Below are positions 8,880 through 19,172 of a DNA stretch of 64,000 nucleotides, in pieces. The notes beneath the pieces are model-generated. The model made no database searches. It had not been told where the DNA came from and saw only the letters and a list, made by a program, of their open reading frames with translations. Numbering within the stretch: the stretch's first letter is position 1; every line of letters begins with the position of its first letter. The position numbers were made by a program, and so were the translations under genes. The stretch is from positions 1-64,000 of the forward strand of contig NZ_MAFC01000012.1 in assembly GCF_002013465.1 (NCBI RefSeq). Reading direction: 5' to 3'. This stretch comes from Mycobacterium sp. D16R12 (lineage in GTDB: Bacteria; Actinomycetota; Actinomycetes; Mycobacteriales; Mycobacteriaceae).

Positions 8880-9527
8880 ATGACCAGTCGTCGTGAGCGG
8901 GGACCGCATTCGGGTGTCTCCACGCGGCGTGAATCAGTTCGGGGTGAGCAGAAACTGCGCACCCGCACCTCGCTGATCGAGGCGGCTCTCGAACTCTCAC
9001 GAACCCAGGCCTTCTCCGGGCTCAGCCTGCGCGATGTGGCCCGTGGTGCGGGGATCTCGCCGACGGCCTTCTATCGCCACTTCTCGTCGCTCGATGATCT
9101 GGGCGTCGCGTTGGCGGAGGAAGGGATGCGCATCGCGCGGGGTATCGCGCGCGAAATACGGCGACGTGAACCGGCCTCACTGGCGGAGTCGATGCGGATC
9201 CTCGTCGAGCAGGTGCAGGAAAACCCTGATCAGCTTCGGTTTGTTGTCACCGAGCGGTACACCGCACCCACCGAGGTGCGACGGGCGGTGAATATCGAGA
9301 TGCGGCTGCTCGCGGGGGAGCTGGCGATCGATCTGGCACGCCGCGATCAGATGCGCCTGTGGGATTCCGCCGACCTCACGACGGCGGCCAACCTGATTTT
9401 GTCGATCGCGGCCAATGCGGTGGCTGAGCTGGTGCAGCCCGACGCCGAGACCAACGACGTGGTCGAGAGCGCCAGCAGTGCGCTGAAAATGGCCTTCATC
9501 GGCCTGCAGAACTGGCGCTCCCAGTAG
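8880..9527 (+). CDS. TetR-family regulator, FabR/DesT-like
   Basis: A 215-residue repressor-type protein. The N-terminal helix-turn-helix (LSLRDVARGAGISPTAFYRHFSS split over about residues 52-74) matches the FabR/DesT subgroup, in which S..SLREVAREAGI.PT.FYRHF is characteristic; those proteins sense acyl-CoA or acyl-ACP saturation and repress desaturase genes in Pseudomonas and E. coli. The C-terminal ligand domain continues the resemblance (RFVVTERYTAPTEVRRAVN). I prefer ATG 8880; the longer frame from 8793 would run through the palindrome. Divergent orientation to the desaturase operon supports a role as its regulator. Confidence 0.8.
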   Translation: MTSRRERGPHSGVSTRRESVRGEQKLRTRTSLIEAALELSRTQAFSGLSLRDVARGAGISPTAFYRHFSSLDDLGVALAEEGMRIARGIAREIRRREPASLAESMRILVEQVQENPDQLRFVVTERYTAPTEVRRAVNIEMRLLAGELAIDLARRDQMRLWDSADLTTAANLILSIAANAVAELVQPDAETNDVVESASSALKMAFIGLQNWRSQ

Positions 9528-9538
9528 TTGGGCGCTCG

Positions 9539-9700
9539 CTAGTCGCGACGCTCGGCTTCGCCGAGTCGCTGATGCAGGCGGTCGCGGATCTCGTCCACCG
9601 TGTAGGCCTCGCGTTTGCGTTGATCGCGAGCGACCAGCACGCCGCCTGCCGCTACCCCGACGGCTCCGGCGAGCCCGACCCACTTCCACATGTTGGCCAT
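9539..9700 (-). CDS. Small single-pass membrane protein
   Basis: A 53-residue frame. It starts MANMWKWVGLAGAVGVAAGG, giving one membrane segment at about residues 5-24, followed by a charged tail (ARDQRKREAYTVDEIRDRL). The composition and GC pattern look like real mycobacterial coding sequence, and similar short membrane-plus-charged-tail proteins are common in this genus. It lies between two + strand genes and ends 12 nt beyond the TetR stop. Function unknown. Confidence 0.55.
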   Translation of the reverse strand: MANMWKWVGLAGAVGVAAGGVLVARDQRKREAYTVDEIRDRLHQRLGEAERRD

Positions 9701-9722
9701 CGCTCCAGGCTACGGTGCGGGG

Positions 9723-10439
9723 ATGAGCCGCTTGCGCGAAGACGATCGAGCCGTATCGATCGACGAGGCGCTCGATGCGACGCGCACCGGTGACATCTGG
9801 GTGTTCCGCGGACATTCGGGCCCTGATCGGCTGATTCAGACGTTGTCGAACAGCCCGGTCAACCACGTCGGCATGACGGTGGCGATCGACGATCTGCCGC
9901 CGCTCATGTGGCACGCCGAACTCGGTAACAAACTCACCGACGTGTGGACCGGCGACAACCACAGGGGGGTGCAGCTGCACGACGCGCGCGCGGCGATCGA
10001 ACGATGGGCGCACGTCTATGGACAGCGGTGCTGGCTGCGGCAGCTGAGCCCGCGGGTGACCCGTGAGCAGGAAAACGCCGCGCTGCGCGTCGTGGCCAGG
10101 ATGGACGGGACGCCGTTTCCGGCCACGGCACGACTGACCGGTCGTTGGATGCGAGGAAGGCTTCCCACGGTGAGTGACCTCACCCGAGGACTTCCCTTCG
10201 TGCACAAGAAGGTTCGCGAGGTGGCCGAGCGAGACGTCACGAAGCGACGGCAGGCTGGGCTGGAGACGGCGTTCTGCGCCGAGACGGTGGCGATCACCCT
10301 TGAGGAGATGGGGCTGCTCATCACCGAGAAGCGGTCGAACTACTTCGATCCGGGATCGTTCTGGAGCGGCGATGACCTGCCGTTGGCGCCGGGATACTCG
10401 CTGGGCAGGGAGATCGCCGTCGAGGTGCCGGAGGGTTAG
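9723..10439 (+). CDS. Permuted papain-like (YaeF/YiiX-type, C92) protein
   Basis: The product has about 238 residues. It opens with a [13 protein letters not shown]...[12 protein letters not shown] segment holding the candidate catalytic histidine and has a late [16 protein letters not shown] segment holding the cysteine. That order (His before Cys) is the hallmark of the circularly permuted NlpC/P60 fold, whose members hydrolyse or transfer amide or thioester groups on lipids or peptides. No signal peptide or membrane segment is evident. I start it at ATG 9723 rather than the upstream in-frame codon at 9690, which would overlap the opposing small gene. Its 3' end overlaps fdhD's end by 4 nt. 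Confidence 0.65.
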   Translation: MSRLREDDRAVSIDEALDATRTGDIWVFRGHSGPDRLIQTLSNSPVNHVGMTVAIDDLPPLMWHAELGNKLTDVWTGDNHRGVQLHDARAAIERWAHVYGQRCWLRQLSPRVTREQENAALRVVARMDGTPFPATARLTGRWMRGRLPTVSDLTRGLPFVHKKVREVAERDVTKRRQAGLETAFCAETVAITLEEMGLLITEKRSNYFDPGSFWSGDDLPLAPGYSLGREIAVEVPEG

Positions 10440-11257
10440 AGCACCCGATCCACTCGGGTGTAGACGTTCATGCTGTCCTCGCGCAGGAAGGCGACGAGCG
10501 TCATGCCCGACTGTGCCGCCAGGTCCACGGCCAACGAGGACGGCGCCGATACCGCGGCCAGGATGGGAATTCCCGCCATGGTTGCCTTCTGGGCGAGCTC
10601 AAAGGATGCCCGTCCACTGACCAGCAGCACGGTTGCGGTGAGCGGTACACGGCCGTTTTCGAGGGCCCACCCGATGACCTTGTCCACCGCGTTATGCCGG
10701 CCGATGTCCTCGCGCACCACCAGCATGGTCCCGTCCACAGTGAACAGTGCCGCGGCATGAAGCCCGCCAGTCGTCGCGAAAACCTTTTGTGCCGAACGAA
10801 GTTTGTCGGGCAGCCCCACCAGTGTGTGCGAGTCGATGGTGGACGGGTCGTCTCCGGGGGAGAAGCGGCTGATGGTGCGCACCGCCTCCAGTGAGCCCTT
10901 ACCGCAGACACCGCAGGAGGAGGTGGTGTAGAAGTTTCTCGTCACCGCCGGGTCCGGCGGGGGAACCCCGGGTGCCAGGGTGACATCCAAAACGTTGTAG
11001 GTGTTCAGTCCGTCGGGTCCGTTGCCCTGGCAGTAGCGCACAGTGAGCAGGTCGTCGCGGCTGGAGATGACACCCTCGGTGAGCAGGAACCCCTGCGTGA
11101 GTTCGACATCCGATCCGGGAGTGCGCATGGTGACGGCCACCGCGCGCCCATTCACCCGAATTTCCAGGGGCTCCTCGACGACGAGCGTCTCGCTACGGTC
11201 GCCGCGTCCGACACCCTCGATACGCCGGATCTTGCGGTTGTCGGTGACCCTACCCAC
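10436..11257 (-). CDS. fdhD: Formate dehydrogenase accessory sulfurtransferase FdhD
   Basis: The 273-residue protein transfers sulfur from a cysteine desulfurase to the bis-MGD cofactor of formate-dehydrogenase-type enzymes, a step needed for their activity. The essential CxxC loop is [11 protein letters not shown] (about residues 113-123). The C-terminal [14 protein letters not shown] segment is typical of the family. It overlaps the end of the upstream oxidoreductase by 8 nt, so the enzyme and its activator are made from one transcript. Confidence 0.95.
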   Translation of the reverse strand: MGRVTDNRKIRRIEGVGRGDRSETLVVEEPLEIRVNGRAVAVTMRTPGSDVELTQGFLLTEGVISSRDDLLTVRYCQGNGPDGLNTYNVLDVTLAPGVPPPDPAVTRNFYTTSSCGVCGKGSLEAVRTISRFSPGDDPSTIDSHTLVGLPDKLRSAQKVFATTGGLHAAALFTVDGTMLVVREDIGRHNAVDKVIGWALENGRVPLTATVLLVSGRASFELAQKATMAGIPILAAVSAPSSLAVDLAAQSGMTLVAFLREDSMNVYTRVDRVL

Positions 11258-13595
11258 GGGCCACCAATCGAATCACGACTGCCTTCGACACCGGAGTGTT
11301 GGAGCGTTCTGCAACATGATCAAGGGGCACAAGCGGATTGGTCTCCGGATAATAGGCGGCGGCGTTGCCCCGCGGGGTGGAGTACGGCACCAGGAGAAAA
11401 TCCTCGGCTCGGCGCTCCTCGAGCTCCCCGTCGGCTCTCTGGTACTCAGACACCAGATCGACCCGCGCCCCCTCGGTCAACCCAAATGCCGCAAGGTCTT
11501 CCGGGTTGACGAAAACCACCCGGCGCCCGCCCTTGACGCCCCGGTAACGGTCGTCCAGGCCGTAGATGGTGGTGTTGTACTGGTCATGGCTGCGCAGCGT
11601 CTGCAGCACCAGCCGGCCCTCGGGCACCGATACCCATTCCAACGGCGCCACCGAGAAGTTGGCTTTACCTGTGTGGGTGGGGAACTGGCGCTCGTCGCGT
11701 GGCGGGTGCGGCAGTGCGAACCCATCCGGCCGGCGGACCTTGGTGTTGTAATCGGCGCATCCGGGCACCACGCGTGAGATGGCATCGCGGATGGTGTCGT
11801 AGTCGTCGACAAAGCGCCCCCATGGCACCGGGTGTCCGGGGCCGAGGATGGCGCGTGCCAGTTGGCAGACGATGGCGACCTCACTGCGCAGCGCGGTGCT
11901 CGGTGGATGCAGGCTGCCGCGTGACAGATGCACCATGGACATTGAATCTTCCACGGAAACAAGCTGTTTACCAGATTCTTGGATGTCCCTGTCGGTGCGT
12001 CCGAGGGTGGGCAGGATAAGTGCGGTGCGTCCGTTCACGAGGTGACTGTGGTTGAGCTTGGTGGAGATCTGCACGGTCAGTGCGCAATTGCGGAGTGCGG
12101 CCTCGGTGACGGCGGTGTCGGGGGTGGCAGAGGCAAAATTGCCACCCATGCCGATGAAGACCGACACCTTGCCGTCCCGCATGGCCCGGATCGCGTCGAC
12201 CGTGTCGAACCCGTGCTTGCGGGGCGCGGTGATGCCGAATTCGGAATCCAATGCGGCCAGGAAGGTTTCGGGCATCTGTTCCCAGATACCCATGGTGCGG
12301 TCACCCTGGACGTTCGAGTGGCCGCGCACGGGGCACACTCCCGCACCCGGCTTGCCGATCATGCCGCGCATCAGCAGCAGATTCGTCGCCTCGCCGATGG
12401 TGGCAACCGCATGCCGGTGCTGGGTGAGACCCATGGCCCAGCAGAAGATGGTGCGCTTCGATTCGGCTAAGAGCGCGGCAACCGTCTTCAGCTGCGACAT
12501 GTCGATACCCGTTGCCTGCGTGACGGTCTCCCAGTCGACCGTCCGTGTCCGCGCGGCCCAATCCTCATAGCCCGCGCAGTGCTCTTCGATGAACTGCCGG
12601 TCGACGACGGTCCCGGGGTTGGCGTCTTCTGCCTCCAACAGCAGCCGGCCCAGCCCTGCGAAGAGCGCCATGTCGCCACCGAGGCGGATCTGCACGAACT
12701 CGTCGGCGATCGCGACGCCGTGGCCGATCACGCCGTTGACCTTCTGCGGGTCCTTGAAGCGGAGCAGCCCGGCCTCGGGGAGCGGATTGACGGCAATGAT
12801 CTTGGCGCCGTTGGCTTTCGCCTTCTCCAACACCGACAGCATGCGGGGATGGTTGGTGCCGGGATTCTGGCCGGCGATGAGAATGACGTCGGCGTGCTCG
12901 ATGTCGGGTACCGACACCGAGCCCTTACCGATTCCGATCGAGTCCGTCAGCGCGGTACCCGACGACTCGTGGCACATGTTGGAACAGTCGGGCAGGTTGT
13001 TGGTGCCCAGGCTGCGGACCAGCAGCTGGTAGCAGAAGGCTGCCTCGTTACTGGTGCGCCCCGAGGTGTAGAAAACCAGGCGATCGGGGTCGGTGGTGGC
13101 CCTGATCTCGTTGGCGATGAGCTCGTAGGCGTCGTCCCAATCAATCGGACGGTAATGCGATTCGCCCGGGTGCAGCACCATCGGGTGGGTCAGGCGGCCT
13201 TGCTGGCTGAGCCAATACTCGGGGAGTTCCGCTAGCTCTTCGACGGAGTGCTGGGCAAAAAATGCCGGGGTGACCGTGCGCTTAGTCGCCTCTTCCGCAA
13301 CCGCTTTGGCCCCGTTCTCGCAGAACTCGGCGAGTTTGCGGTGACCAGGGGTTTCGGGCCACGCGCAACCGGGGCAGTCAAAACCGTGGCGTTGATTCAG
13401 CTTGGCCAGCGTTGCGGCGGTGCGCAATGGCCCCATTTGTTCGAAACCGCGTTGCAGGGAGACACCGACAGCGGTCATGCCCGCGGCAACATCCTTGGCT
13501 CCGGTGACGTCGACGTGGGGTTCGCCGCCATCTCCCGGTTCGTGTTCTGCGCCTTGAACAACCGTCGGTATCCGGTGCCCGGTCATGGAACTCAT
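11250..13595 (-). CDS. Molybdopterin oxidoreductase, YdeP/FdhF-like formate dehydrogenase alpha
   Basis: A 781-residue bis-MGD oxidoreductase. An N-terminal [10 protein letters not shown] motif (Cys74, Cys77) and SNMCHESSG with Cys208 as the likely molybdenum ligand identify the YdeP-like branch. The molybdopterin segments ([48 protein letters not shown]) and the C-terminal dinucleotide-binding domain are complete. The active site uses cysteine, as no in-frame TGA is present. ATG 13595 is chosen with AGGG 6 nt upstream; the open frame extends further but only through low-complexity non-coding sequence. The adjacent fdhD and the nearby mobA fit a molybdenum enzyme. True formate dehydrogenase activity is unproven for this branch. 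Confidence 0.88.
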   Translation of the reverse strand: MSSMTGHRIPTVVQGAEHEPGDGGEPHVDVTGAKDVAAGMTAVGVSLQRGFEQMGPLRTAATLAKLNQRHGFDCPGCAWPETPGHRKLAEFCENGAKAVAEEATKRTVTPAFFAQHSVEELAELPEYWLSQQGRLTHPMVLHPGESHYRPIDWDDAYELIANEIRATTDPDRLVFYTSGRTSNEAAFCYQLLVRSLGTNNLPDCSNMCHESSGTALTDSIGIGKGSVSVPDIEHADVILIAGQNPGTNHPRMLSVLEKAKANGAKIIAVNPLPEAGLLRFKDPQKVNGVIGHGVAIADEFVQIRLGGDMALFAGLGRLLLEAEDANPGTVVDRQFIEEHCAGYEDWAARTRTVDWETVTQATGIDMSQLKTVAALLAESKRTIFCWAMGLTQHRHAVATIGEATNLLLMRGMIGKPGAGVCPVRGHSNVQGDRTMGIWEQMPETFLAALDSEFGITAPRKHGFDTVDAIRAMRDGKVSVFIGMGGNFASATPDTAVTEAALRNCALTVQISTKLNHSHLVNGRTALILPTLGRTDRDIQESGKQLVSVEDSMSMVHLSRGSLHPPSTALRSEVAIVCQLARAILGPGHPVPWGRFVDDYDTIRDAISRVVPGCADYNTKVRRPDGFALPHPPRDERQFPTHTGKANFSVAPLEWVSVPEGRLVLQTLRSHDQYNTTIYGLDDRYRGVKGGRRVVFVNPEDLAAFGLTEGARVDLVSEYQRADGELEERRAEDFLLVPYSTPRGNAAAYYPETNPLVPLDHVAERSNTPVSKAVVIRLVARG

Positions 13596-13915
13596 TGTGG
13601 CCCTGTCACGGGCATCCGGGTGACACAACCCCCGAATGCCGGACCCGGGGTGGCGGCGCGGAGAGGCAACCAAGCAGATGCTTGGCCGATCTCTGTGATT
13701 TGCCTCACGTCTACTGGCGGGTAGTGAGGTAACGACACAGGCCAGGCCGCAGGCGGCGACTCGACACGTGTCAAGTTTCGTGCCTGCGGGTATGCCCTCG
13801 TCAAGGTCAGCGGTGCGAAAGTGTAATAATCGGTACTGAGAGTGACAGAAAACTCTGCTGAATGGTGGCGTACGTACCGCCACCGCCAGAGTTCGTCGTG
13901 AAAGGTAGGTCACCG
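13596..13915. promoter_or_regulatory. Divergent promoter region between the molybdoenzyme and korA
   Basis: This 320-nt gap has no convincing gene. An inverted repeat TTGCCTCAC (13700-13708) / GTGAGGTAA (13724-13732) matches at 8 of 9 positions and could be an operator or hairpin. A TAATAAT element at 13824-13830 is a plausible -10 for korA, about 85 nt before its start, though no good -35 is visible. AAAGGTAGG at 13900-13909 is the korA ribosome binding site. Confidence 0.45.
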
Positions 13916-15823
13916 GTGGGCGACGGAGCCGTATCGGAGAAGCTGGAAAAGGTCGTCATCCGGTTTGCTGGAGACTCTGGCGACGGTATGCAGCTCACCG
14001 GAGACCGATTCACTTCAGAGGCTGCCGTCTTCGGCAATGACCTCGCAACCCAGCCGAACTATCCCGCCGAGATCCGGGCCCCTCAGGGCACGCTCCCCGG
14101 TGTTTCGTCCTTCCAGATCCAGATTGCCGACTACGACATCCTCACCGCGGGCGACCGGCCCGATGTGCTGGTGGCGATGAACCCGGCTGCACTCAAGGCC
14201 AACATCGGCGACCTGCCGCGCGGCGGCATGGTGATCGCCAACTCCGACGAGTTCACCAAGCGCAATCTGGCCAAGGTCGACTACCAGTCTGATCCGCTGG
14301 AACATGACGACATGTCGGACTACGTGGTTTATCAGGTTCCGATGACCACGTTGGCGCTTGGCGCCGTCGAGTCCTCCGGAGTCTCCAAGAAGGACGGCGC
14401 GCGCACCAAGAACATGTTCGCGCTGGGGCTGCTGTCCTGGATGTACCACCGCCCACTTGAGGGCACCGAGCAGTTCCTGCGCGAGAAGTTCGCGAAGAAA
14501 CCCGATGTGGCCGAGGCCAACATCCTGGCGTTCCGTGCGGGCTGGAACTACGGCGAAACCACCGAGGCCTTCGGAACCACCTACGAGGTGGCCAAGGCAT
14601 CGCTGCCCGCCGGCGAGTACCGGCAGGTCTCGGGTAACACGGCGTTGGCCTATGGCGTTGTCGCCGCGGGGCAGCTTGCAAAGACTCAGGTGGTGCTCGG
14701 CACCTACCCGATCACCCCGGCATCCGACATCCTGCATGAGCTGAGCAAGCTCAAGCACTTCGGTGTGCTGACCTTCCAGGCCGAGGACGAGATCGCCGGA
14801 ATCGGTGCGGCCCTGGGTGCTTCGTTCGGTGGCGCGCTCGGCGTCACCAGCACCTCCGGCCCCGGTGTCGCGCTCAAGAGCGAGGCGGTGGGTCTGGCGG
14901 TGATGACGGAACTGCCGCTGCTGGTGATCGACGTGCAGCGCGGCGGACCGTCAACAGGTCTGCCTACCAAGACCGAGCAGGCGGACCTGCTGCAGGCCCT
15001 GTACGGCCGTAACGGCGAGTCACCCATCGCGGTGCTGGCCCCGCGTTCGCCCTCGGACTGCTTCGATATCGCCGTCGAGGCGGTGCGCATCGCGCTCACT
15101 TACCGGACCCCGGTGATGATCCTGTCCGATGGAGCGATCGCGAACGGGTCTGAGCCGTGGGCCATTCCGGACATCGCGAGCTACCCGGCGATCGAGCACA
15201 CATTCGCCACGCCCGACCAGGACTTCGCGCCGTACAACCGCGATCCGGAGACGCTGGCTCGTCAGTTCGCCGTTCCGGGTACCCCCGGTTTGGAGCACCG
15301 CATCGGTGGTCTGGAGAAGGCCAACGGTTCGGGCAACATCTCCTATGACCCGGCCAACCACGACCTCATGGTGCGGTTGCGCCAGCTCAAGGTCGACGGA
15401 ATCACGGTGCCGGACTTGGAGGTCGATGATCCGACCGGTGACGCGCAGCTGCTGATGATCGGATGGGGCAGCTCCTACGGCCCCATCGGCGAGGCATGCC
15501 GTCGGGCCCGTCGTAAGGGACTCAAGGTGGCCCACGCCCACCTGCGCCATCTCAACCCGTTCCCGACGAACCTGGGTGAGGTGCTGCGCAAGTACCCGAA
15601 GGTCGTTGCGCCGGAGATGAACCTCGGACAACTGTCGCTGCTGCTGCGCGGCAAGTTCCTGGTGGATGTCCAGTCGGTGACGAAGGTGCAGGGCATGGCC
15701 TTCCTCGCCGATGAGGTCGAAGAAATCATCGATGCGGCCTTCGATGGGTCGCTCGCCGAAAAGGAAAGTCAGAAGGCTGTTCTCGCGCGTGAATCCGCGG
15801 TGGCCGTAGGGGATCGAGCATGA
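13916..15823 (+). CDS. korA: 2-oxoglutarate:ferredoxin oxidoreductase alpha subunit KorA
   Basis: A protein of about 635 residues joining a gamma domain (N-terminal RFAGDSGDGMQLTGDRF through about residue 190) to the alpha domain (TYPITPASDILHEL; TSGPGVALKSEA; RGGPSTGLPTKTEQAD). With KorB it converts 2-oxoglutarate and CoA to succinyl-CoA, CO2 and reduced ferredoxin, an oxygen-tolerant alternative to the usual TCA dehydrogenase in mycobacteria. I choose GTG 13916, 6 nt after AAAGGTAGG; ATG 13862 would add an 18-residue proline-rich leader. It overlaps korB by 4 nt. Confidence 0.95.
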   Translation: MGDGAVSEKLEKVVIRFAGDSGDGMQLTGDRFTSEAAVFGNDLATQPNYPAEIRAPQGTLPGVSSFQIQIADYDILTAGDRPDVLVAMNPAALKANIGDLPRGGMVIANSDEFTKRNLAKVDYQSDPLEHDDMSDYVVYQVPMTTLALGAVESSGVSKKDGARTKNMFALGLLSWMYHRPLEGTEQFLREKFAKKPDVAEANILAFRAGWNYGETTEAFGTTYEVAKASLPAGEYRQVSGNTALAYGVVAAGQLAKTQVVLGTYPITPASDILHELSKLKHFGVLTFQAEDEIAGIGAALGASFGGALGVTSTSGPGVALKSEAVGLAVMTELPLLVIDVQRGGPSTGLPTKTEQADLLQALYGRNGESPIAVLAPRSPSDCFDIAVEAVRIALTYRTPVMILSDGAIANGSEPWAIPDIASYPAIEHTFATPDQDFAPYNRDPETLARQFAVPGTPGLEHRIGGLEKANGSGNISYDPANHDLMVRLRQLKVDGITVPDLEVDDPTGDAQLLMIGWGSSYGPIGEACRRARRKGLKVAHAHLRHLNPFPTNLGEVLRKYPKVVAPEMNLGQLSLLLRGKFLVDVQSVTKVQGMAFLADEVEEIIDAAFDGSLAEKESQKAVLARESAVAVGDRA

Positions 15824-16908
15824 CCGACGTACTCAATGGAACTGGCAGCCTCAACGGTTTGGAGCTTGGCCTGACCGCCAATGCTCTGGTACCGACCACC
15901 GATGTGGAGCAGAAGTCGAAGGACTTCACCTCCGATCAGGAGGTGCGCTGGTGCCCCGGTTGCGGTGACTATGTCATCCTCAACACCATTCGCGGCTTCC
16001 TGCCGGAGCTCGGCCTCAAGCGTGAGAACATCGTGTTCATCAGCGGTATCGGCTGCTCCAGCCGGTTCCCGTACTACCTGGACACCTATGGCATGCACTC
16101 GATCCATGGCCGTGCACCGGCCATCGCGACCGGCCTGGCGCTGGCTCGCGAGGACCTTTCGGTGTGGGTGGTGACCGGTGACGGTGACGCACTGTCCATC
16201 GGCGGCAATCACCTGATCCACACCCTGCGCCGCAACGTGAACCTGACAATCCTGTTGTTCAACAACCGGATCTACGGCCTTACCAAGGGGCAGTACTCGC
16301 CGACCTCGGAGACCGGAAAGGTGACCAAGTCGACGCCGATGGGGTCGCTGGACTACCCCTTCAACCCGGTGTCCCTGGCGCTGGGTGCAGAGGCCACGTT
16401 CGTTGGACGGGCCTTGGACTCGGACAAGAAGGGCCTCTCGGAGGTGCTGCGCGCCGCAGCCGCCCACCGCGGATCGGCGTTGGTGGAGATCTTGCAGGAC
16501 TGCCCGATCTTCAACGACGGGTCCTTCGACCTGCTACGCAAGGAAGGCTCCGAACAGCGCGTCATCAATGTGAGTCACGGCCAGCCGATCACCTTCGGCG
16601 CCGAGGGCGAACTCTGCGTCATCCGTTCGGGTTTCAGTCTCGAAGTGGCCAAGACCGCGGACGTGAAGGCCGAGGACATCGTGGTGCACGACGCGCATAC
16701 GGATGATCCCGCCTACGCCTTCGCGCTGTCGCGGTTGTCCGAACAGGACCTCGAGCACACCGTGATGGGCGTGTTCCGCAGCGTGCAGCGCGCGACCTAT
16801 GACGATCTGGCCCGTGAGCAGCTGACCGCCGCCGCTGCCGCCAAGCCGAGTGACACCGCGGCGCTGCAGGCGCTGCTGACCGGTCGCGACACCTGGACCG
16901 TCAGCTAG
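15820..16908 (+). CDS. korB: 2-oxoglutarate:ferredoxin oxidoreductase beta subunit KorB
   Basis: The 362-residue thiamine diphosphate subunit. WCPGCGDY (Cys45, Cys48) and Cys79 (SGIGCSS) are the cysteines that normally ligate the 4Fe-4S cluster. VTGDGDALSIGGNH at about 118-131 is the thiamine diphosphate/Mg binding motif. It starts within the korA stop (ATGA), so subunits are coupled. Length and motifs match other mycobacterial KorB proteins. Confidence 0.96.
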   Translation: MTDVLNGTGSLNGLELGLTANALVPTTDVEQKSKDFTSDQEVRWCPGCGDYVILNTIRGFLPELGLKRENIVFISGIGCSSRFPYYLDTYGMHSIHGRAPAIATGLALAREDLSVWVVTGDGDALSIGGNHLIHTLRRNVNLTILLFNNRIYGLTKGQYSPTSETGKVTKSTPMGSLDYPFNPVSLALGAEATFVGRALDSDKKGLSEVLRAAAAHRGSALVEILQDCPIFNDGSFDLLRKEGSEQRVINVSHGQPITFGAEGELCVIRSGFSLEVAKTADVKAEDIVVHDAHTDDPAYAFALSRLSEQDLEHTVMGVFRSVQRATYDDLAREQLTAAAAAKPSDTAALQALLTGRDTWTVS

Positions 16909-17100
16909 GCGCGAGTGTGCCGCCGAGGAGATAGCGTCGGCAGCACGCGTTTTGGCCTCTTTGTCGTCCGGGCGTTCGGATGCGTCGGCGTCTCCTCGCG
17001 CGCAATGTGCGGTTGCTCTCGTAGGATGCAGAGACGTTGATGTTCCGGGCAGCCGGTGTGGAACGCAACCTTCATGCCCTAGATGCGAGGTGAGAAGGCC

Positions 17101-17409
17101 GTGAGGCAGTCGCTGATTGCGATAGCAGCAGTAGTGGCGATGATCGGTGTCTCGTTGGGGGGTGCCGACACAGCGGCAGCCGCTCCGTCGGGCGGCAACG
17201 CCAACGATGTCATCAACGAGCTCAAGGCCAATGGGTACCGGGTGATCATCACCAGAAGCGGTGGCGGCGACATGAGCAAGTGCACGGTCACCTCGGTGGA
17301 AAAGCAGTCCCCTGTGACGGATGTGGGCGCCGGGCGCGACGCGCAGAACTATCCGACTACCGTCCCGGTGACTCAGCGCAAGATTGCGGTAGTCGCGCTG
17401 CGCTGCTGA
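17101..17409 (+). CDS. Small secreted protein with two cysteines
   Basis: A protein of about 102 residues with a clear Sec signal peptide (VRQSLIAIAAVVAMIGVSLGG) and an AAAA-P cleavage region. The mature part has a NANDVINELKANGYRVI segment and cysteines at the SKCTV and ALRC positions, the second being the last residue, which suggests an exported disulfide-bonded domain. Such proteins are numerous in mycobacteria and mostly uncharacterised. GTG 17101 has GAGGTGAGAAGG upstream; ATG 17083 would add six residues and lacks a ribosome binding site. Function unknown. Confidence 0.7.
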   Translation: MRQSLIAIAAVVAMIGVSLGGADTAAAAPSGGNANDVINELKANGYRVIITRSGGGDMSKCTVTSVEKQSPVTDVGAGRDAQNYPTTVPVTQRKIAVVALRC

Positions 17410-18507
<1,098 letters not shown>

Positions 18508-18530
18508 ACCCGAGAACCACGGCTCTACCT

Positions 18531-18577
18531 CACACAAGCCACCAGGGGCGATGACGTTCCCCTTGGTGGCTTGTGTG
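18531..18577 (+). terminator. Strong hairpin after rpfE
   Basis: Arms 18531-18548 and 18559-18577 pair over 17 bp (CACACAAGCCACC then GGGG) with a single-base bulge and a 10-nt loop. It starts 24 nt after the rpfE stop and ends 23 nt before mobA. There is no uninterrupted T-tract, only a weak TTTCTT further on. Confidence 0.75.
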
Positions 18578-18600
18578 GTATCTGTGCGTACCTTTCTTGC

Positions 18601-19167
18601 ATGAACCAACTCGCGGCGGTGGTGCTTACCGGCGGCGCGTCGCGACGCATGGGGCGCGATAAGGCGGCCATCCGCTGGGGTGGGCAGACACTGGCACAAC
18701 GCATCGTGCGGACGGTGAGCTCGTGCTGCGCACCGGTGATCGTGGTGCGCGCGCCCGATCAGGACATCGCGGACCTGCAAGCGGTCATCGTTGAGGACCG
18801 TGAGCCCGGCCAGGGCCCACTGGTGGCACTGGGGCAGGGGCTGCGGGCCGCCGAGGAAGGGGGAGCGGGCAGAGCGTTCGTCTGCGCCGTCGACATGCCC
18901 CTGGTTTGTGCGGCTCTCATCGATGAGCTCGCGACCGGCAGCGGTCGCATCGTCGTGGCCACCGCCGGCGGGCGGGATCACTACCTGGCCGCGGTCTATG
19001 ACGTAGGCCTATGCGACACCATTGATGAGTTGACCTCCGCGGGTGAACGCCGACTTGGCGCGCTCTTTGAGCGCGTTGGTGCGCAACAAATTTCGATATC
19101 CGACCCGACATGGGTCGTGAACGTGAACACAGAGGCGGACCTGGACGCGTTGCCACCTCTACCCTGA
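18601..19167 (+). CDS. mobA: Molybdenum cofactor guanylyltransferase
   Basis: A 188-residue nucleotidyltransferase that attaches GMP to molybdopterin to give MGD. The N-terminal signature LTGGASRRMGRDKA (residues 9-22) binds the nucleotide and phosphate, and VCAVDMPLV (about 97-105) supplies the metal-binding aspartate. The bis-MGD enzyme and fdhD encoded at 10.4-13.6 kb are obvious clients. ATG 18601 is used, because the upstream frame runs into the rpfE terminator. It almost abuts the YibE/F gene. Confidence 0.92.
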   Translation: MNQLAAVVLTGGASRRMGRDKAAIRWGGQTLAQRIVRTVSSCCAPVIVVRAPDQDIADLQAVIVEDREPGQGPLVALGQGLRAAEEGGAGRAFVCAVDMPLVCAALIDELATGSGRIVVATAGGRDHYLAAVYDVGLCDTIDELTSAGERRLGALFERVGAQQISISDPTWVVNVNTEADLDALPPLP

Positions 19168-19172
19168 CAGGC

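Noticed and set aside
13208..13220. Selenocysteine in the formate dehydrogenase-like protein
   Set aside because: The frame has no internal TGA; the active-site position is an ordinary cysteine (Cys208).
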